Source: Candidatus Nanopelagicales bacterium (GTDB taxonomy: Bacteria > Actinomycetota > Actinomycetes > S36-B12 > UBA5976). From it: DNA of 7,679 bases. Each line of letters starts with the position of its first letter. The first letter of the stretch is position 1. Shown here one piece after another: positions 1 through 6,720 of this stretch. The translations under genes were made by a program, and so were the position numbers. The stretch is taken from positions 1 to 7,679 of the forward strand of contig JAIOWT010000041.1 in assembly GCA_021742025.1 (NCBI GenBank). Reading direction: 5' to 3'. Under the pieces are notes generated by a model. That model saw only the letters and a program-made list of their open reading frames with translations. It ran no database searches and was not told the origin of the DNA.

Positions 1-1001
1 ATAACGAAAGTTTAAGCAATGGCGGTCCAGCTATGTCTTACTTTGAGGTGCTAACTGGAATGGCGTTTGCTGCGTTTGCCGATGCTCCAGTAGATGTTGC
101 AGTTATCGAAGTTGGAATGGGTGGCGCTTGGGATGCAACTAACGTAGTTGCACCACAAGTAAGCGTCGTGACGCCAATCGGAATGGATCACGCTGATTAT
201 TTAGGTGACACCGTTGAAAAAATCGCAATTGAAAAATCTGGCATCATCAAGTCTGGCTCGATTGCAGTGCTGTCGTATCAAGATCCAGGTCCAGCTGAAG
301 TTTTGCTGGCACGCGCAGCCACAGTCGATGCCATGGTTGCTAGACAAGGCGTGGAGTTCTCAGTTCGGGATCGCGCACTAGCGATTGGCGGCCAAGTATT
401 AAACCTCGATGGGCTTAATGGATCGTATGACGAAATTCTTATACCGCTGTTTGGCGGACATCAAGCTGCGAATGCATCCGTTGCCTTAGCTGCAGTGGAA
501 GCTTTCTTTGGTGGAACTTTAACGCTAGACATTGACGCGGTGCGCGAAGGCTTTGGCTCGGTTACCTCGCCAGGAAGATTAGAAGTTGTTCGCCGCAGTC
601 CAACTGTCATTGTCGATGCAGCTCACAATCCGCATGGCGCAGCAGTTTTAGCAACTGCACTTGAAGAATCATTTTCCTTCGAGCAAGTAATTGGTGTGAT
701 CTCAGTAATGGCCGACAAAGATGTTATGGGCGTATTGCAAGCGCTCGAACCCGTGATGACAGATGTTGTTGTCACTTGGAACGGAGCGCAACGCGCAATG
801 CTCGCGCCAGAGATTGCTGAGTTAGCAATTCAAGTATTTGGCGAAGATCGCGTGCGTGTTGAATCGAATCTGACAAGTGCCATTGATCGGGCAATTGAAA
901 TGGCAGATGACGCGGGCATGAATGGCGTCGGAGTAGTTGTAACTGGGTCAGTTGTAACAGCTGCGGCGGCGCGAATAATTATGGGCAAGACCAATACCTA
1001 A
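1..1001 (+). CDS. folC: Folylpolyglutamate synthase / dihydrofolate synthase, 5'-truncated by window edge
   Basis: Cytoplasmic Mur-ligase-family enzyme that uses ATP to add glutamate to folates; many bacterial forms also make dihydrofolate from dihydropteroate. The reading frame is open from base 3 and enters mid-protein, giving 332 residues of a family usually about 430-470 long. The missing N-terminus should hold the P-loop. Visible motifs are the second FolC signature (EVGMGG then DATN, bases 105-143), the DH...LG...IA.EKSGI segment near bases 186-248 with the lysine that is carbamylated in Mur-type ligases, and the C-terminal domain opening with SPGRLEVV and DAAHNPHG (bases 615-638). The sequence closely resembles mycobacterial FolC as I recall it. 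One oddity is Ala (126-128) where GGR is usual. The ATG at 33 is internal, because upstream codons continue the homology. The stop is 16 nt before the DUF4233 gene, suggesting one operon. Confidence 0.95.
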   Translation, partial: NESLSNGGPAMSYFEVLTGMAFAAFADAPVDVAVIEVGMGGAWDATNVVAPQVSVVTPIGMDHADYLGDTVEKIAIEKSGIIKSGSIAVLSYQDPGPAEVLLARAATVDAMVARQGVEFSVRDRALAIGGQVLNLDGLNGSYDEILIPLFGGHQAANASVALAAVEAFFGGTLTLDIDAVREGFGSVTSPGRLEVVRRSPTVIVDAAHNPHGAAVLATALEESFSFEQVIGVISVMADKDVMGVLQALEPVMTDVVVTWNGAQRAMLAPEIAELAIQVFGEDRVRVESNLTSAIDRAIEMADDAGMNGVGVVVTGSVVTAAAARIIMGKTNT

Positions 1002-1017
1002 TGGAGTTGAGAAGCAA

Positions 1018-1353
1018 ATGAAGGTAATGGGCAGTGCAATTCTGGTGTTTGAAGCGATTGTCTTAGGACTATCAATTCCCATATCAGTGGTTATTTACGA
1101 CGTAGATAAGGCCTTAGCGCTTTGGAGCACGTTCCTGCTGATGGTGCTTTGCATTCTGGCCGTGGGAGGCGTTCGCCACGATAAGCGAGCAGCTATAACC
1201 ACTGGAATCGTGGTCCAGGCGATCATTATTGGCGTTGGAATCTTCGTTCGACCGCTACTTTTCCCAGGAGTTTTATTCCTATTAATTTGGGGATTGGCCT
1301 ATGTGATGAATAACAAAGTTGACGAGGCAAAGGCAGCCCGAGAAAACCTTTAA
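1018..1353 (+). CDS. DUF4233 small integral membrane protein
   Basis: A 111-residue protein of unknown function. Its position directly after folC and before ndk is typical of actinobacterial DUF4233 proteins, and the N-terminal pattern (a short start, then [17 protein letters not shown]) fits that family. Four hydrophobic segments are visible at about residues 5-26, 33-50, 60-78 and 81-97. They are separated by a short charged turn (RHDKRA, about 53-58), and the tail is charged and probably cytoplasmic. No catalytic or binding motif is apparent. The start at 1018 is preferred over the ATG three codons later because GGAG at 1003-1006 lies 11 nt upstream. The gene sits 16 nt after folC and 10 nt before ndk, so it is almost certainly co-transcribed. 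The family call comes from context plus recalled sequence and was not searched. Confidence 0.8.
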   Translation: MKVMGSAILVFEAIVLGLSIPISVVIYDVDKALALWSTFLLMVLCILAVGGVRHDKRAAITTGIVVQAIIIGVGIFVRPLLFPGVLFLLIWGLAYVMNNKVDEAKAARENL

Positions 1354-1363
1354 GATTAAGAAC

Positions 1364-1771
1364 ATGTCTGAACGTACCCTTGTCCTTGTAAAGCCAGATG
1401 GCGTCGAACGCGGCCTTGTTGGCGAAGTAATTTCGCGCATTGAACGCAAAGGTTTCAAAATCGTTGCCTTAGAAATGCGCACGCTAGAGCGCTCAATTGC
1501 CGAGACTCACTATGCCGAGCATGTTGATAAGCCGTTCTTTAAGGATCTTGTTGATTTCATCAGCGGCGGTCCACTAGTTGCAGCTGTCATCGAAGGTAAC
1601 GAAGCAATTGCTGCTTGGCGCACCATGATGGGTGCAACCAATCCAGCGAACGCTGCGATGGGAACCATTCGTGGCGACCTTGCAACTGAAACACAATTAA
1701 ATGTTTCGCACGGGTCAGATTCACCAGAATCTGCTGCTCGTGAGATTGCACTATTTTTCCCAAAACTGTAA
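1364..1771 (+). CDS. ndk: Nucleoside diphosphate kinase
   Basis: Transfers the gamma phosphate from ATP to NDPs through a phospho-histidine, balancing NTP and dNTP pools in the cytoplasm. The 135-residue product has the normal length of short bacterial Ndk. All expected active-site residues are present: Lys10 (LVKPDGV), Tyr50, Arg86, Arg103 (GTIRGD), Asn113 and the phosphorylated His116 in NVSHGSDS. The C-terminus [12 protein letters not shown] is typical. The segment [14 protein letters not shown] is one residue shorter than the form I recall from mycobacteria and matches the enterobacterial spacing, which lies within family variation. The start at 1364 fits the conserved N-terminus ([12 protein letters not shown]); the in-frame ATG at 1319 would add 15 unrelated residues inside the upstream gene. 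No clear Shine-Dalgarno sequence precedes 1364, so translation may depend on coupling to the DUF4233 gene that stops 10 nt upstream. Confidence 0.97.
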   Translation: MSERTLVLVKPDGVERGLVGEVISRIERKGFKIVALEMRTLERSIAETHYAEHVDKPFFKDLVDFISGGPLVAAVIEGNEAIAAWRTMMGATNPANAAMGTIRGDLATETQLNVSHGSDSPESAAREIALFFPKL

Positions 1772-1781
1772 AGGGTTAGAG

Positions 1782-3734
1782 ATGACGGTCCAGTCTGTAT
1801 TTCCGGCACTGGAACAGTTATTGCCTCGGGTGCAAAAACCTGTTCAATACGTTGGTGGCGAACTTAATGCTGTTGTTAAGCCTTGGGATGACACCACAGT
1901 TCGTTGGTGCCTCATGTATCCCGATGCTTACGAAGTTGGCATTCCCAACCAAGGTGTTCAGATTTTGTACGAAGTTCTAAATGAGCGTGCCGATACTTTA
2001 TGTGAGCGTACGTATGCAGTTTGGCCAGATCTTGAAAAACTGATGCGGGAAAATGGTGTTCCACAATTCACGGTTGATGGACATCGCCCCGTTGGAGCAT
2101 TCGATGCACTTGGTGTTTCCTTCGCTACCGAACTTGGCTATACCAATATGCTTACCGCTATTGATTTAGCAGGCGTCCCGTTACATGCAGTTGATCGCGA
2201 TGAGACTCATCCGTTAGTCATCGCTGGTGGACATGCCGCATTTAACCCTGAAGCTATCTCAATGTTTATCGATGGCGCCGTTCTTGGTGACGGCGAGCAA
2301 GCCGTTCTAGCAATTACGGACATCATCGCAGCGTTTAAATCCGAAGGAAGTCCCGGCGGACGCGATGAACTATTGATGCGCCTGGCAAAGTCTGGCGTGA
2401 TGTATGTGCCAGCGTTTTATGACGTGGAATACATGGAAGATGGACGAATTCGTCGCGTCTCCCCAAATCGTCCAGGTGTGCCATGGCGCGTTGCAAAGCA
2501 CACTGTTATGGATCTTGATGAATGGCCATATCCAAAAGCACCACTAGTTCCAATTGCAGAAAGCGTTCACGAACGCATGAGCGTGGAAATTTTCCGCGGC
2601 TGTACTCGTGGTTGCCGTTTCTGCCAAGCTGGAATGATCACTCGTCCAGTACGGGAACGTTCCATGACGACTATCGCTGACATGGTTGCAAACGGCTTAG
2701 AGAAAACGGGCTATGAAGAGATCGGCCTACTTTCACTTTCCAGTGCAGATCACTCCGAAATTGCTGAGATCGCCAAAGGTTTAGCGGATAGATACGAAGA
2801 TACCCAGACTTCGCTGTCACTTCCAAGCACTCGAGTTGACGCCTTCAACATTGATTTAGCAAATGAACTCTCTCGCAATGGTCGCCGTAGCGGATTAACT
2901 TTTGCTCCAGAAGGTGGCAGCGAGCGCATTCGTAAAGTCATCAACAAAATGGTTACTGAAGAAGATTTGATTCGCACCGTGACAGCTGCGTATGCATCTG
3001 GCTGGCGTCAAGTGAAGCTGTACTTCATGTGTGGCTTGCCGACCGAAGAAGACGAAGATGTGTTACAGATTGCTCGCCTTGCCCACGAAGTAATCAAGGC
3101 AGGTCGCGAAGCCTCAGGTCGTAAAGATATTCGCTGCACCGTTTCAATTGGTGGGTTTGTGCCTAAACCACACACGCCATTCCAGTGGGCGGCGCAACTT
3201 GATCACGAAACAACCGATTCCCGCCTTTACAAATTGCGTGATGCGATTCGCCAAGATCGGGAATTTGGAAAGTCAATTGGCGTTCGATACCACGACGGCA
3301 AGCCAGGCGTAGTTGAAGGCTTGCTTTCGCGCGGCGATCGTCGAGTAGGAAAAGTTATTGAACAAGTATGGCGAGATGGCCAGCGCTTCGATGGCTGGAG
3401 CGAACACTTCTCATACGACAAGTGGATGGCAGCTGCGGAAATCGCATTTGCTGATGAAGCAGTTGACGTTAACTGGTACACCATCAGAGAACGCGAATTA
3501 TCTGAAGTACTTGCATGGGATCATTTAGATTCAGGTTTAGACAAAGAGTGGCTCTGGGATGATTGGCAAGATGCGCTGTCTGAAGTTGAAGTTGATGACT
3601 GTCGTTGGGTTCCGTGTTTTGATTGTGGAGTTTGCGATCACATGGGCACCGAAATCCAAGTTGGTCCAACTAACGCAGTAATGCTTCCAATGCCAACGAT
3701 TCCATCACGCGTAGTTGCAAACAGTGGCACGTGA
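1782..3734 (+). CDS. TIGR03960-type B12-binding-domain/radical SAM protein
   Basis: A 650-residue protein that should bind a [4Fe-4S] cluster and S-adenosylmethionine; its substrate is unknown. Residues about 1-250 form a cobalamin-binding-like Rossmann region (LMYPDAYEVGIPNQG, later IAGGHAAFNPE), but I do not see the canonical DxHxxG cobalt-ligand motif, so B12 use is uncertain. The radical SAM domain follows, with Cys274-X3-Cys278-X2-Cys281 in GCTRGCRFCQAG and a TIM-barrel-like stretch to about residue 480 (FAPEGGSERIRKVINK, LYFMCGLPTEEDED). A C-terminal cysteine group, Cys607, Cys612, Cys615 and Cys618, precedes the end. The start at 1782 has AAAGGG (1770-1775) six nt upstream; longer in-frame starts lie inside ndk. 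The gene begins 10 nt after ndk and overlaps its partner gene, so it is translationally linked to both. The family assignment rests on domain order, length and the adjacent TIGR03936-like gene. Confidence 0.88.
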   Translation: MTVQSVFPALEQLLPRVQKPVQYVGGELNAVVKPWDDTTVRWCLMYPDAYEVGIPNQGVQILYEVLNERADTLCERTYAVWPDLEKLMRENGVPQFTVDGHRPVGAFDALGVSFATELGYTNMLTAIDLAGVPLHAVDRDETHPLVIAGGHAAFNPEAISMFIDGAVLGDGEQAVLAITDIIAAFKSEGSPGGRDELLMRLAKSGVMYVPAFYDVEYMEDGRIRRVSPNRPGVPWRVAKHTVMDLDEWPYPKAPLVPIAESVHERMSVEIFRGCTRGCRFCQAGMITRPVRERSMTTIADMVANGLEKTGYEEIGLLSLSSADHSEIAEIAKGLADRYEDTQTSLSLPSTRVDAFNIDLANELSRNGRRSGLTFAPEGGSERIRKVINKMVTEEDLIRTVTAAYASGWRQVKLYFMCGLPTEEDEDVLQIARLAHEVIKAGREASGRKDIRCTVSIGGFVPKPHTPFQWAAQLDHETTDSRLYKLRDAIRQDREFGKSIGVRYHDGKPGVVEGLLSRGDRRVGKVIEQVWRDGQRFDGWSEHFSYDKWMAAAEIAFADEAVDVNWYTIRERELSEVLAWDHLDSGLDKEWLWDDWQDALSEVEVDDCRWVPCFDCGVCDHMGTEIQVGPTNAVMLPMPTIPSRVVANSGT

Positions 3735-4467
3735 TCGTGATCCTGGTCGCGAGATTGTCCCGGCTGTTCAAAAGTTAAGAATTCAGCACGCTAAACGAGA
3801 TCGACTTCGTTTCACATCACATCGTGATTTTCAACGAGCGTTTGAACGTGCCTTAAAGCGTGCTGGTGTTCCGATGGCATACAGCGCTGGATTTTCTCCA
3901 CATCCAAAAATTTCCTATGCCAATGCTGCGCCAACAGGAGTAGCAAGTGAAGCGGAGTATGTGGAAATTGGCGTGGTTCAAGTAGTGGACCCGGACAAAC
4001 TCCTGGCCGTTCTAGACGAAGTTTTGCCACCTGGCCTAGACATCTTGGCCGTAGTAGAAGCCCGCACCCCAGACTTTGTGGCTCGCCTTGAGGCAAGTCA
4101 CTGGAGCATAGAGCTGCCAGGCACCTCCCAAGAAACTTTGCAGGGTGCACTCGATGCCTTTATGTCGGAATCTGAGGTTCTGGTAGATCGCATGACCAAG
4201 TCCGGAATTAGAACCTTTGACGCCAGAACCGCGGTAATTCGGGCAAATGTGGAGATGGGCGCTGACTGTGCCATACTTCAAGTAGTCGTTCGGCATGGCG
4301 TGCCAGCTGTTCGACCAGACGATGTTCTGGCAGCTCTGAAAAAAGTTGCGGACTTCGCCCAGGAGATCCCACCTCGGGTTACTCGACTGGCGCAAGGTCC
4401 TTTGCTTGAAGATGGTTGGTCCGTGGGTGATCCTTTCACCTTGGATCGTGAAGCCACACAAGCTTGA
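3724..4467 (+). CDS. TIGR03936/DUF2344 radical SAM-associated protein
   Basis: A 247-residue protein of unknown biochemical role, known as a neighbour of, or C-terminal fusion to, the radical SAM protein encoded just upstream. The N-terminal block is highly characteristic: KLRIQHAKRDRLRFTSHRDF, then RAFERALKRAGVPMAYS and GFSPHPKISYANAAPTGV, as in streptomycete homologues as I recall them. No metal-binding cysteine pattern or membrane segment is seen, so it is presumably a soluble partner or substrate-handling subunit. The start is uncertain. GTG at 3724 (overlap of 11 nt with the upstream gene) and TTG at 3715 (overlap of 20 nt) are the only usable starts before the conserved block, and neither has a good Shine-Dalgarno sequence. 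I chose GTG. Weak initiation signals plus overlap suggest coupled translation and a fixed ratio with the radical SAM protein. The stop codon overlaps the candidate rne promoter. Confidence 0.87.
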   Translation: MARDRDPGREIVPAVQKLRIQHAKRDRLRFTSHRDFQRAFERALKRAGVPMAYSAGFSPHPKISYANAAPTGVASEAEYVEIGVVQVVDPDKLLAVLDEVLPPGLDILAVVEARTPDFVARLEASHWSIELPGTSQETLQGALDAFMSESEVLVDRMTKSGIRTFDARTAVIRANVEMGADCAILQVVVRHGVPAVRPDDVLAALKKVADFAQEIPPRVTRLAQGPLLEDGWSVGDPFTLDREATQA

Positions 4468-4492
4468 GCCCTACATCGTCACTACATAGGCT
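4464..4492 (+). promoter_or_regulatory. Candidate sigma-70-type promoter for rne
   Basis: TTGAGC (4464-4469) and TAGGCT (4487-4492) are separated by exactly 17 nt. The -35 box matches TTGACA at four of six positions, and the -10 box has the TAnnnT form common in actinobacteria. The -35 box includes the TGA stop codon of the preceding gene. Transcription would begin near 4499 and give a leader of about 70 nt carrying the hairpin at 4526-4541. Found by eye only. Confidence 0.4.
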
Positions 4493-4525
4493 TATGCGCC
4501 CCTAGGGCGTGAGTGAACGCAAGAC

Positions 4526-4546
4526 CAGTGCTTCGGCATTGTTTTT
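4526..4546 (+). terminator. UUCG-capped hairpin plus U-tract in the rne leader (terminator or attenuator)
   Basis: Arms CAGTGC (4526-4531) and GCATTG (4536-4541) pair over six positions, one of them G-U, around a TTCG loop closed by C-G, which is the extra-stable cUUCGg tetraloop. Five T residues follow at 4542-4546. The form is that of a rho-independent terminator, but a six-pair stem and a short T-tract make it moderate in strength. It lies downstream of the candidate rne promoter and 21 nt before the rne start codon, so it may attenuate rne as well as end the upstream operon. A smaller perfect inverted repeat, CGCCC/GGGCG (4497-4501 and 4505-4509), sits just upstream. Confidence 0.5.
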
Positions 4547-4567
4547 GTGCGATAGGAGACGACTTTC

Positions 4568-6634
4568 ATGTCGGATAACGAAGTAACACCAGAATCTAAA
4601 CCACGTCGACGTGCCGCTGGGCGCCCAGCAGGGCCACCGGTTGATGCGCCAACTACCAAGCCAGCTAGCGAGGCCAAGGCAGAAAAGGCTCCGGCTAAAG
4701 CTGCTGCCAAAAAGAAGGCTCCGGCTGCCAAGAAGGCACCGATCGCCATTCCAGTTTTCCAGTCCGCACCAGTGACTACAGCGCCAGCGAAGAAAAAAGC
4801 TGCTGCAAAGTCGGCGAGTTCTGAAGAAACGCTTTCAGTTGCCAAGAAGGGCCAGCCAAAAAAGGCTCCGGCAAAAAAGGCATCAGTATCTGAATCTGCA
4901 GACACATCAGAATCGACATCAATTGAAAGTTCAGAATCTGGTGAAGAGCGCAGTGGCAACAACAATCGCAACCGTAATCGTAATCGCCGCGGTGGTAAGA
5001 ACAAGAATCGTGGCAAGGTAAGCACGGGTGTTGAAGGTTCCGAACTAGAAGAGGGAACAACCGAATCAAGTGACGAGGATTCAACTGATTCAACCGAGTC
5101 ATCCGAGGCGGCAACTGCCCGCAAGCGCAGTCGTAAGCGCACGCGCGATGGTTCAGACAATGAGTCTGGCTCAACTCGACTAGATGCAAAACGCAATCGT
5201 CGTCGTGATGGGCGAGACGCTGGACGTCGACGCGCACCAATCTTGACTGAATCTGAATTCCTAGCACGTCGCGAAAATGTAGAGCGAGTAATGGTGGTTC
5301 GCCAACAAGGCGCCCGCACGCAGATTGCAGTTCTTGAAGATGGAATTGTTGTTGAGCATTACATCAATCAATCAAGCAGTGGATCACTAGTTGGCAACGT
5401 TTACTTGGGACGCGTTCAAAACGTATTGCCAGGTATGGAAGCGGCGTTCGTTGATATCGGCAAGGGACGAAACGCAGTTCTTTACGCAGGTGAAGTTAAC
5501 TGGGATGCAGCTGGACTTGATGGCCAACCAAAGAAGATCGAAACAGCTCTTAAATCTGGAGATCCAGTTTTAGTTCAAGTTACCAAGGATCCAGTTGGAC
5601 AAAAGGGCGCCCGACTAACAAGTCAGATTTCTTTGCCTGGTCGTTTCTTGGTTTATGTTCCAAACAATCCAATGACTGGAATCTCGCGCAAACTTCCAGA
5701 CCGGGAACGCTCTCGTCTGAAAACAATTTTGAAGGCAGTCGTTCCGGAAGATGCGGGCGTAATTGTTCGCACGGCATCAGAGGGTGCAACTGAAGAAGAG
5801 CTAGGTCGCGACGTAGCCAGATTGGCCGCACAGTGGACTGACATTGAAGCTAAATCAAAAACCGCTTCACCTCCAACAATGCTTTACGGCGAACCAGATA
5901 TTTCAATCAAGGTTGTTCGAGATATCTTCAATGAAGATGTTAAGAAACTAATTGTTTCGGGCGCTGATGCTTGGGAAACGGTTGAACAATACGTAAGTTA
6001 TGTTGCGCCAGATCTTGCAGACCGTCTTGAAAAGTATGTTGGCACAACTGACGTGTTCACCGAATACCGAATTGATGAACAAATTGCCAAGGCACTTGAT
6101 CGCAAGGTTTACCTGCCCTCCGGTGGCTCTCTAGTAATTGATCGCACCGAAGCTATGACAGTTGTTGACGTTAACACCGGCAAGTTCATCGGCCAGGGTG
6201 GCAACTTGGAACAAACTGTTACAAAAAATAACATGGAAGCTGCCGAAGAGATTGTTCGCCAGCTAAGACTTCGTGATATTGGTGGCATCATCGTTATCGA
6301 CTTCATCGACATGGTTTTGGAAAGCAATCGCGATCAGGTAATCCGTCGCCTAATTGAATGCCTAGGTCGAGACCGAACCAAGCACCAAGTCGCCGAAGTT
6401 ACCTCACTTGGACTGGTTCAGATGACCCGAAAGCGCATTGGCGCTGGCCTGCTTGAGGTGTTTAGTGAGTCTTGCGATCATTGCCAAGGCCGCGGCGCTG
6501 TTGTGAACATGGATGGCCATGACACCTCGAAAACCCCTAAAAACAAGGGTAAAAAGGGTAATCACGACCATTCACACGACAATTCAACAGATTCAACCTC
6601 AGATACAACCCCCGAAGAGCCTGTCTCGGTTTGA
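4568..6634 (+). CDS. rne: Ribonuclease E/G with disordered N-terminal extension
   Basis: Single-strand endoribonuclease for mRNA decay and rRNA/tRNA maturation. The 688-residue product is shorter than the streptomycete and mycobacterial enzymes I know (roughly 950-1350). Residues 1 to about 222 are low-complexity: a Lys/Ala/Pro part (20-105), Ser/Glu-rich stretches (107-128 and 150-180), an Asn/Arg run (131-149) and an Arg-rich end (185-222). The catalytic core follows: an S1 domain from about 275, a 5'-monophosphate sensor VIVRTA with Arg401 and Thr402, catalytic Asp534 and Asn536 (VVDVNTG) and Asp578 (IVIDFIDM), and the Zn-link Cys636-X2-Cys639 (CDHCQGRG), which joins dimers into a tetramer. 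A short polar tail ends it. AGGAG (4554-4558) lies nine nt before the ATG. The gene has its own candidate promoter and leader hairpin. Naming it rne rather than rng follows actinobacterial usage; the core alone does not decide between them. Confidence 0.95.
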   Translation: MSDNEVTPESKPRRRAAGRPAGPPVDAPTTKPASEAKAEKAPAKAAAKKKAPAAKKAPIAIPVFQSAPVTTAPAKKKAAAKSASSEETLSVAKKGQPKKAPAKKASVSESADTSESTSIESSESGEERSGNNNRNRNRNRRGGKNKNRGKVSTGVEGSELEEGTTESSDEDSTDSTESSEAATARKRSRKRTRDGSDNESGSTRLDAKRNRRRDGRDAGRRRAPILTESEFLARRENVERVMVVRQQGARTQIAVLEDGIVVEHYINQSSSGSLVGNVYLGRVQNVLPGMEAAFVDIGKGRNAVLYAGEVNWDAAGLDGQPKKIETALKSGDPVLVQVTKDPVGQKGARLTSQISLPGRFLVYVPNNPMTGISRKLPDRERSRLKTILKAVVPEDAGVIVRTASEGATEEELGRDVARLAAQWTDIEAKSKTASPPTMLYGEPDISIKVVRDIFNEDVKKLIVSGADAWETVEQYVSYVAPDLADRLEKYVGTTDVFTEYRIDEQIAKALDRKVYLPSGGSLVIDRTEAMTVVDVNTGKFIGQGGNLEQTVTKNNMEAAEEIVRQLRLRDIGGIIVIDFIDMVLESNRDQVIRRLIECLGRDRTKHQVAEVTSLGLVQMTRKRIGAGLLEVFSESCDHCQGRGAVVNMDGHDTSKTPKNKGKKGNHDHSHDNSTDSTSDTTPEEPVSV
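4670..4890 (+). repeat. Imperfect Lys/Ala/Pro-coding repeats in the 5' part of rne
   Basis: Short units reading AAGAAGGCTCCGGC or close variants recur and encode KKAPA-type peptides, for example at residues 48-57 and 97-104. They form part of the disordered N-terminal extension. The same peptide style returns in the L21 tail about 2.3 kb downstream. Copy-number change by slippage or recombination would keep frame only in whole codons. Confidence 0.6.
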
Positions 6635-6660
6635 CCCTAAGGCCCTTGAGTCCGTAACCT
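6631..6660 (+). promoter_or_regulatory. Candidate promoter for rplU-rpmA
   Basis: TTGACC (6631-6636) matches the -35 consensus at five of six positions. It is followed after 18 nt by TAACCT (6655-6660), a TAnnnT-type -10 box. The -35 box contains the TGA stop of rne. Transcription would start near 6667 and leave a leader of about 54 nt. A second possible -10 box, TAGGGT (6677-6682), has no convincing -35 partner. Found by eye only. Confidence 0.38.
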
Positions 6661-6685
6661 TATGAGGCTTAAGACTTAGGGTTTT
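6633..6685 (+). terminator. Inverted repeat after rne, possible weak terminator or leader structure
   Basis: GACCCTAAG (6633-6641) pairs with CTTAGGGTT (6675-6683) over nine positions, one of them G-U, leaving a 33-nt interior. Only four T residues (6682-6685) follow, and the first two are part of the stem. As a terminator it would be weak because of the large loop. It overlaps the candidate rplU promoter, so it could instead be a protein-binding palindrome or part of a structured leader. The 86-nt spacer 6635-6720 holds nothing else that I can support. Confidence 0.35.
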
Positions 6686-6707
6686 CACCCGAAACAAGCA
6701 TTAGTTC

Positions 6708-6713
6708 AAGGAG
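6708..6713 (+). promoter_or_regulatory. Strong ribosome binding site fixing the GTG start of rplU
   Basis: AAGGAG lies seven nt before GTG at 6721. It decides the start: the encoded [14 protein letters not shown] matches the usual L21 N-terminus, and no ATG exists nearby in frame. Confidence 0.85.
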
Positions 6714-6720
6714 ATACCTC

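Noticed and set aside
1701..1781. Extended start for the radical SAM gene inside ndk.
   Set aside because: The 27 extra residues show no conserved character, and the ATG at 1782 has a good ribosome binding site.
4036..4461. Open frame on the - strand opposite the TIGR03936-like gene (141 codons).
   Set aside because: It is not recognisable, is fully contained in a well-supported gene on the other strand, and has no ribosome binding site that I could see.
4497..4509. CGCCC/GGGCG inverted repeat considered as a stand-alone terminator.
   Set aside because: It has only five pairs and no T-tract. It also overlaps the expected transcription start, so it is mentioned only with the leader hairpin.
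4492..5319. Long open frame on the - strand opposite the 5' half of rne (275 codons).
   Set aside because: It mirrors the biased codons of the rne N-terminal extension. It gives a low-complexity Arg/Ser/Leu/Phe-rich product with no recognisable family and covers the rne start and leader.
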